Origin: an uncultured Mycoplasmatota bacterium
GTDB taxonomy: Bacteria; Bacillota_I; Bacilli_A; RF39; UBA660
DNA length: 14,958 nucleotides
NCBI GenBank assembly: GCA_947296775.1
Contig: CAMYRF010000006.1
Coordinates: 1 to 14,958 of the forward strand
Direction: 5' to 3'
Positions 11,808-14,958 of this stretch are shown here, one piece after another. Each line of letters begins with the position of its first letter. The stretch's first letter is position 1. The notes below the pieces were generated by a model. The model was not told where the DNA came from. It made no database searches and saw only the letters and a list, made by a program, of their open reading frames with translations. Both the position numbers and the translations under genes were made by a program.

Positions 11808-12777
11808 CATTTGTTGAAGCTTCTTTAATGCTAGTATTGTATGATTTTTTAATATCTTTATCATTTATTTTTAAATTATATTTTTTACGTAATTCTATTA
11901 AAGCTTCTGTTTGTATATTTGTATCGTTTTCTAGTTTTTCATCAGTGATTTTTTCAATGATTTCTTCTTTAACGTCATTTAATTCTGGTTTATCTTTACC
12001 TTTGATACGATAAATAATGTGATAACCATATTCTGATTTAACTGGTTCTTTAGTATATTTTTTATTTTTTAATTTGTTTGTGGCATCCCAGAACTCATCT
12101 ACAACCTCACCATAAGTTACAGTTAGTTTTCCACCATTTTTAGCAGTTCCTTTATCATCTGAGAATTCTTTAGCTAAATCTTCGAATTTTTCGCCTTTGT
12201 CTAATTTTTTGATGATGCTTTCAGCTTCTTCTTTTGCTTTTTTCTCAGCTGCAGCTTTTTCTTCATCAGTCATATCGTCAGTAACATCTGGAGCAATTAA
12301 AATATGTTTTGCTTCAATATCTCCGTAAATGTTATCTTCATAGTATTTTTCGATTTCTGTATCTGTTATTTGATCTTTTATATAGTCTTCAGCAACTTTT
12401 TGTTTTTTATATTCAACGATTAATGCTTCTTTAAATGCGTCTTCATCTTCATAACCAGCTTGCTTTAGAGCGTCATTAAAATCTTGCCCATAACTTTCGT
12501 AAGATGATTTATATGATTCGATTTGTGAATCTGCATAAGTTTTAGCATCTTCATCAGTTTCTACTTCTTCATTAAGAATGAATGTATCGATCATATTGAC
12601 TAATGTAGTTTCTCCACCTTGAGTTTTTAATTTTTCATATAAGTCTTCAACTGTGAATTTTTTTCCATTAACTTCAGCAATGATTTCTTCACCATTTTTT
12701 AGTGTTGGAGTTTTTCCGCATCCTACTAATCCAAGTACTAGAATACCAACTCCTAGAGTTATTAATACTTTTTTCAT
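11791..12777 (-). CDS. prsA: PrsA-like peptidyl-prolyl isomerase lipoprotein
   Basis: This 328-residue extracytoplasmic foldase begins with a lipoprotein signal, MKKVLITLGVGILVLGLVGC, so Cys20 should be lipidated after cleavage and anchor it to the outer face of the membrane. The N-terminal part (~30-150) is a SurA/PrsA-like helical chaperone region, starting EIIAEVNGKKFTVEDLYEKL. A parvulin rotamase domain lies at ~155-260, from EAKHILI (His158) through GGKLTVTYGE to EYGYHIIYRIKG. A highly charged tail follows. Such proteins help secreted proteins fold after Sec export. The start follows AAGGAAGC (12786-12793). A hairpin (12800-12805 with 12815-12820) sits in the leader. It has a recognisable promoter. 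The symbol prsA is by family; paralogues are common. Confidence 0.92.
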   Translation of the reverse strand: MKKVLITLGVGILVLGLVGCGKTPTLKNGEEIIAEVNGKKFTVEDLYEKLKTQGGETTLVNMIDTFILNEEVETDEDAKTYADSQIESYKSSYESYGQDFNDALKQAGYEDEDAFKEALIVEYKKQKVAEDYIKDQITDTEIEKYYEDNIYGDIEAKHILIAPDVTDDMTDEEKAAAEKKAKEEAESIIKKLDKGEKFEDLAKEFSDDKGTAKNGGKLTVTYGEVVDEFWDATNKLKNKKYTKEPVKSEYGYHIIYRIKGKDKPELNDVKEEIIEKITDEKLENDTNIQTEALIELRKKYNLKINDKDIKKSYNTSIKEASTNENSSN

Positions 12778-12825
12778 ATATTTTTGCTTCCTTTCATGAT
12801 GTATGTTTATTTTTCATACAACCTA

Positions 12826-12854
12826 ATTTTAACAAATTTCACATTAAAAAACAA
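12826..12854 (-). promoter_or_regulatory. Promoter of the lipoprotein gene
   Basis: On the minus strand TTGTTT (12849-12854) and TAAAAT (12826-12831) are 17 bases apart, with TGT ahead of the -10 (12832-12834). Confidence 0.62.
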
Positions 12855-12883
12855 CATTTTTGAAATATTTTATGTAATAGTAC

Positions 12884-12911
12884 TCACACAATCCCTAGTT
12901 TTCCATAAAAT
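12884..12911 (+). promoter_or_regulatory. Possible mother-cell (sigma-K/E-type) sporulation promoter
   Basis: CATAAAAT (12904-12911) fits the CATAnnnT -10 of sigma-K and sigma-E promoters, and TCACA (12884-12888) fits the loose sigma-K -35 about 15 bases upstream. It precedes two sporulation-type genes. No sigma-A promoter is evident there. Confidence 0.38.
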
Positions 12912-12943
12912 AATGTGAAAAGACAAAAAGGAGGATGATTTAT

Positions 12944-13027
12944 ATGTGTAACACAGGCGTAAGCGCAGCTGCAATCGTTTTAGTATTATTTATTCTTTTA
13001 ATAATCATACTTGGGGCTTACCTATAA
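12944..13027 (+). CDS. YjcZ-family tiny sporulation protein
   Basis: This 27-residue product (MCNTGVSAAAIVLVLFILLI, then IILGAYL) has the form of the YjcZ/YczM-type sporulation proteins: a few polar residues followed by a hydrophobic helix of 'IVLVLFILLIIILGA' type. Such peptides are made during sporulation and associate with the spore or its membranes; their exact role is unclear. Translation is supported by AAAGGAGG at 12927-12934, ten bases before the ATG. A second member follows 20 bases after the stop, so they form a pair. It is too short for default gene callers. Confidence 0.82.
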   Translation: MCNTGVSAAAIVLVLFILLIIILGAYL

Positions 13028-13047
13028 GTCTCTAGAAGGGGGTAATT

Positions 13048-13194
13048 ATGGCTTGCAATAATGAACATTCATGTGGAAACCAATGTGGTAATCCATGTGG
13101 CGGAGCTCATCAAGGTAATAATTGTGGGTATTTAATAGTGTTAGTATTATATATCTTACTTGCAATTTTACTTGGCTCTTGTATTTATTATTAA
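13048..13194 (+). CDS. Cys/Gly-rich YjcZ-like small sporulation protein
   Basis: The 48 residues begin with a Cys/Gly/Asn-rich segment (MACNNEHSCGNQCGNPCGGA) with CG at a regular 4-residue period. They continue HQGNNCGY and finish with a hydrophobic helix, LIVLVLYILLAILLGSCIYY. The helix matches the YjcZ-type tail, while the head carries six Cys, unlike most members. Cys-rich heads in spore proteins often crosslink or bind metal; here that is inference. AGAAGGGGG precedes ATG 13048. It is probably cotranscribed with the preceding tiny gene, and a strong terminator follows. Confidence 0.82.
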   Translation: MACNNEHSCGNQCGNPCGGAHQGNNCGYLIVLVLYILLAILLGSCIYY

Positions 13195-13196
13195 GA

Positions 13197-13223
13197 AGAA
13201 AGGTCCATGGACTTTTCTTTTTT
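13197..13223 (+). terminator. Terminator of the YjcZ-like pair
   Basis: AGAAAGGTC (13197-13205) pairs with GACTTTTCT (13210-13218; one G-U) around a CATG loop, followed by T residues. Confidence 0.82.
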
Positions 13224-13231
13224 CATTTAAA

Positions 13232-13259
13232 AAGCTAATTTTCTTTTGAAAACTAGCTT
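13232..13259 (-). terminator. Terminator of the sortase gene
   Basis: AAGCTA-TTTTC and GAAAA-TAGCTT form an 11-bp stem with one mismatch and a 4-base loop. On the minus strand it is followed by TTTTT. It overlaps the sortase stop codon and may work on both strands. Confidence 0.78.
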
Positions 13260-14800
13260 ATTTTTTTTGCATGAACTACTAATCTTTCATTATTACCATA
13301 ACATGTTGATAATGTTAAAATTTTATCGTTTGGGCTTGTGTTTATATTAAAGTTATGAATACTTCTATTTCTTAATAAATTTAAGAAATTAGTATATTCT
13401 TTTGTGGTTTCAAATTCAGTGGTTAAGTAATCATTTGTTTCTTTTATTTTATAAATAGAAAAAATTTGCCATTTTATATTTTCGCTTGCAGTATTAAATG
13501 TAATTATTTGATTATTTTTGTTGGTATACCAGCTTTTGTTTAGAACTTTATAAAGCGTTCCAAAGGTAACATCTCCGCTATCATGTCCATATATAATTGT
13601 ATTTTGATTTAAGTTTTGGGCATTATTTCGATAGTCCATAAATACCCATCCATATATGTTATATTTTTTTTCGAAGTCATGGGTAAGATAAAAATCGTTG
13701 TTATCATGTTTTACTACTGGATAATTTATTTTTGTATTGTTAACGTTTAACCATCCAACTGTTTCTTCGTTTAGTTTTTTTAGTTCTGAAATAACTTTTG
13801 TGAAATCTTTATCGTAAATTGATTCTATTGTTTGTGACTTTTTAGTTTCTTGTTCTTCTTTTAATTTTTCTTCTTTATATTCATTTAGTTTAGAACTTAA
13901 TTTTTCACTATGTTTTTTAGAAATAAAGGCGTTTAAGAAATAAAAGATTACTGATAATATTATAATTATTAGTATAATTGTTATACTGTTTTTAATGATT
14001 TTCTTTTTTCTATTTTTATTTTTATAACTTTCTGAATATATGATTTTAAATTTAAAGTGTTTTTTATATCTTTTTTTTATTTTTTTGAAAGTTTTAATTT
14101 TATCTACGATGTCATTATTGTTTTCGTAAATATTTATTGTAACGTGTTTTCTTTTGTTATTAATTAAAATTCCTAATATTTTGGCAAGGGCAATATCATC
14201 GTATTTTTTAATACCTACTGTGGTTAAACTTTTATTTAATTTTAAAAAGTTTGTAAAGTCATCTAGATCATATTCGTTTGGAACTTTATTAAAAGTTATA
14301 TGTGTTTTTCCATAAAGGTCAGCATGGGTGTTGAAGTTGTTATCTTTCATAAATGTATTTACAAAGGTGATTTCGTTTTTTAAAATGACTTTTATTCCTT
14401 TGTTTTTTAGATTATTAAGCATTTGCTTATCTATGTTATAGCACTCTAGGTTTTTAATTTTTAATTTATCTTCGATTATAAGATCGTAAACACCTTTTGA
14501 TAGAGTTTCTTTTTCTTTGAAAATTATAGTATCAATATTTTCTAGCCCTTCAGTTAGTTGTATGACTAATCCCGTTAAAGAATATTTTTCGATTATTAAT
14601 TTATTTGGATTAGTTCTACTTGATGAGTTTTTTAGAAATGTTATTACTAATCCCATGTTTTTTAGTATATATTCATAAGAACAATTTATTTTATTTAATG
14701 ACTCTATGTTAGATGTATCAATCGTTGTTTGCTTACTGCTGGATTTATTAAATGAAAAGATTATTTCTTGGGTATTAACTTCAATAGATATTTTTTTCAT
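13253..14800 (-). CDS. Class B sortase with a large N-terminal cytoplasmic domain
   Basis: This 515-residue protein ends in a class B sortase domain (~330-515). The catalytic residues are His406 (IYGHDSG), Cys500 (LTLSTC) and Arg506 (NNERLVVH). Features such as VGWLNVNNTKINYPVV and GWVFMDYRNN are typical of SrtB. Sortases join surface proteins to the cell wall or pilus subunits after cutting a sorting signal. One transmembrane helix lies at ~272-293, preceded by a very basic KNKNRKKKIIK, so residues 1-270 should be cytoplasmic. Ordinary SrtB has only a few residues there. The extra region has short leucine/isoleucine-rich repeats suggestive of a beta/alpha or LRR-like fold, which I do not recognise. 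AAAGGAG precedes ATG 14800. No substrate gene is visible. Confidence 0.9.
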   Translation of the reverse strand: MKKISIEVNTQEIIFSFNKSSSKQTTIDTSNIESLNKINCSYEYILKNMGLVITFLKNSSSRTNPNKLIIEKYSLTGLVIQLTEGLENIDTIIFKEKETLSKGVYDLIIEDKLKIKNLECYNIDKQMLNNLKNKGIKVILKNEITFVNTFMKDNNFNTHADLYGKTHITFNKVPNEYDLDDFTNFLKLNKSLTTVGIKKYDDIALAKILGILINNKRKHVTINIYENNNDIVDKIKTFKKIKKRYKKHFKFKIIYSESYKNKNRKKKIIKNSITIILIIIILSVIFYFLNAFISKKHSEKLSSKLNEYKEEKLKEEQETKKSQTIESIYDKDFTKVISELKKLNEETVGWLNVNNTKINYPVVKHDNNDFYLTHDFEKKYNIYGWVFMDYRNNAQNLNQNTIIYGHDSGDVTFGTLYKVLNKSWYTNKNNQIITFNTASENIKWQIFSIYKIKETNDYLTTEFETTKEYTNFLNLLRNRSIHNFNINTSPNDKILTLSTCYGNNERLVVHAKKIS

Positions 14801-14826
14801 ACTTCTGCTCCTTTATCTTTTTTAAT

Positions 14827-14854
14827 ATTATCATATAAAAGCAATGGTTGTAAA
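14827..14854 (-). promoter_or_regulatory. Possible sortase promoter
   Basis: On the minus strand TTTACA (14849-14854) and GATAAT (14827-14832) are 16 bases apart, a moderate match. It lies about 30 bases upstream of the sortase start codon. Confidence 0.45.
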
Positions 14855-14958
14855 TAATTTATATTTACATTGATATACATAATTTTGTTATTTTTCATTT
14901 TCTTCGTTACATTTTGAAGAAAGTTCCCGTGAAAGAAATTAAATCTATTATTTACTTA

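Noticed and set aside
14797..14955. Open frame on the minus strand ending in an ATGA overlap with the sortase start
   Set aside because: It is open from a TAA at the window edge but has an ATG only 33 codons before the stop, a poor ribosome site, no recognisable sequence, and the likely sortase promoter lies inside it. Probably chance in AT-rich DNA, though more sequence to the right would settle it.
1..14958. CRISPR array or Cas operon near the Cas4-like nuclease
   Set aside because: No regularly spaced direct repeats and no cas1/cas2-like genes are present anywhere in the window.

Overview
The window is about 15 kb of very AT-rich DNA from a Gram-positive, spore-forming member of the Bacillota (class Bacilli in the broad sense, possibly an uncultured gut Erysipelotrichia/RF39-type lineage). 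This rests on SpoVS, two tiny YjcZ-like sporulation proteins, a SufU/SufB iron-sulfur system, a class B sortase, a PrsA-type lipoprotein foldase, a short omega subunit and RecX. UGA is used as a stop (sufU), so the code is the standard one and not the mollicute code. Species-level identity cannot be read from the sequence.

Layout. Positions 1-960 (minus strand) hold the edge of an accessory element: a serine recombinase cut by the window start, a small leader ORF with a terminator-like hairpin, and two small unknown genes. This block lies 3' of a tRNA-Gly(UCC) gene that has its own promoter and terminator. Positions 1333-4687 (plus) carry spoVS, then sufU, an unknown 197-residue protein overlapping sufU, sufB, and a single-pass membrane protein. 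Positions 4855-6533 carry a short SSB, a probable structured small RNA, and a three-gene XRE-regulator cluster, one gene leftward and two rightward, with two matching operator dyads in the divergent gap. Positions 6586-8253 form a pyrimidine salvage pair: nucleoside phosphorylase and cytidine deaminase. Positions 8410-11794 hold a truncated DUF1016 remnant, a 617-residue DUF2779 two-nuclease protein, rpoZ and recX. From 11791 onward come the leftward prsA-like lipoprotein gene, two rightward YjcZ-like genes, and a leftward sortase B with a large extra cytoplasmic domain.

How the parts work together. SufU and SufB are the scaffold and assembly parts of one Fe-S pathway; sufC, sufD and sufS are not in the window. 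The phosphorylase and deaminase route cytidine/uridine nucleosides to uracil and sugar phosphate. The XRE cluster looks like a small switch. The leftward repressor promoter contains an operator between its -35 and -10 boxes. A predicted RNA at 5201-5352 has two separate, collinear patches complementary to the start-codon region of the rightward regulator gene. That RNA/XRE arrangement is the most interesting candidate here.

Transcription signals are unusually readable. Many genes have an extended -10 (TGnTATAAT-like) with little -35. Three genes (phosphorylase, DUF2779, recX) keep exactly 22 bases from the first base of TATAAT to the A of ATG, with GGTGA as ribosome site. Several terminators overlap the stop codon of the gene they end. 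All functional names come from reading protein motifs by eye; no database search was run.
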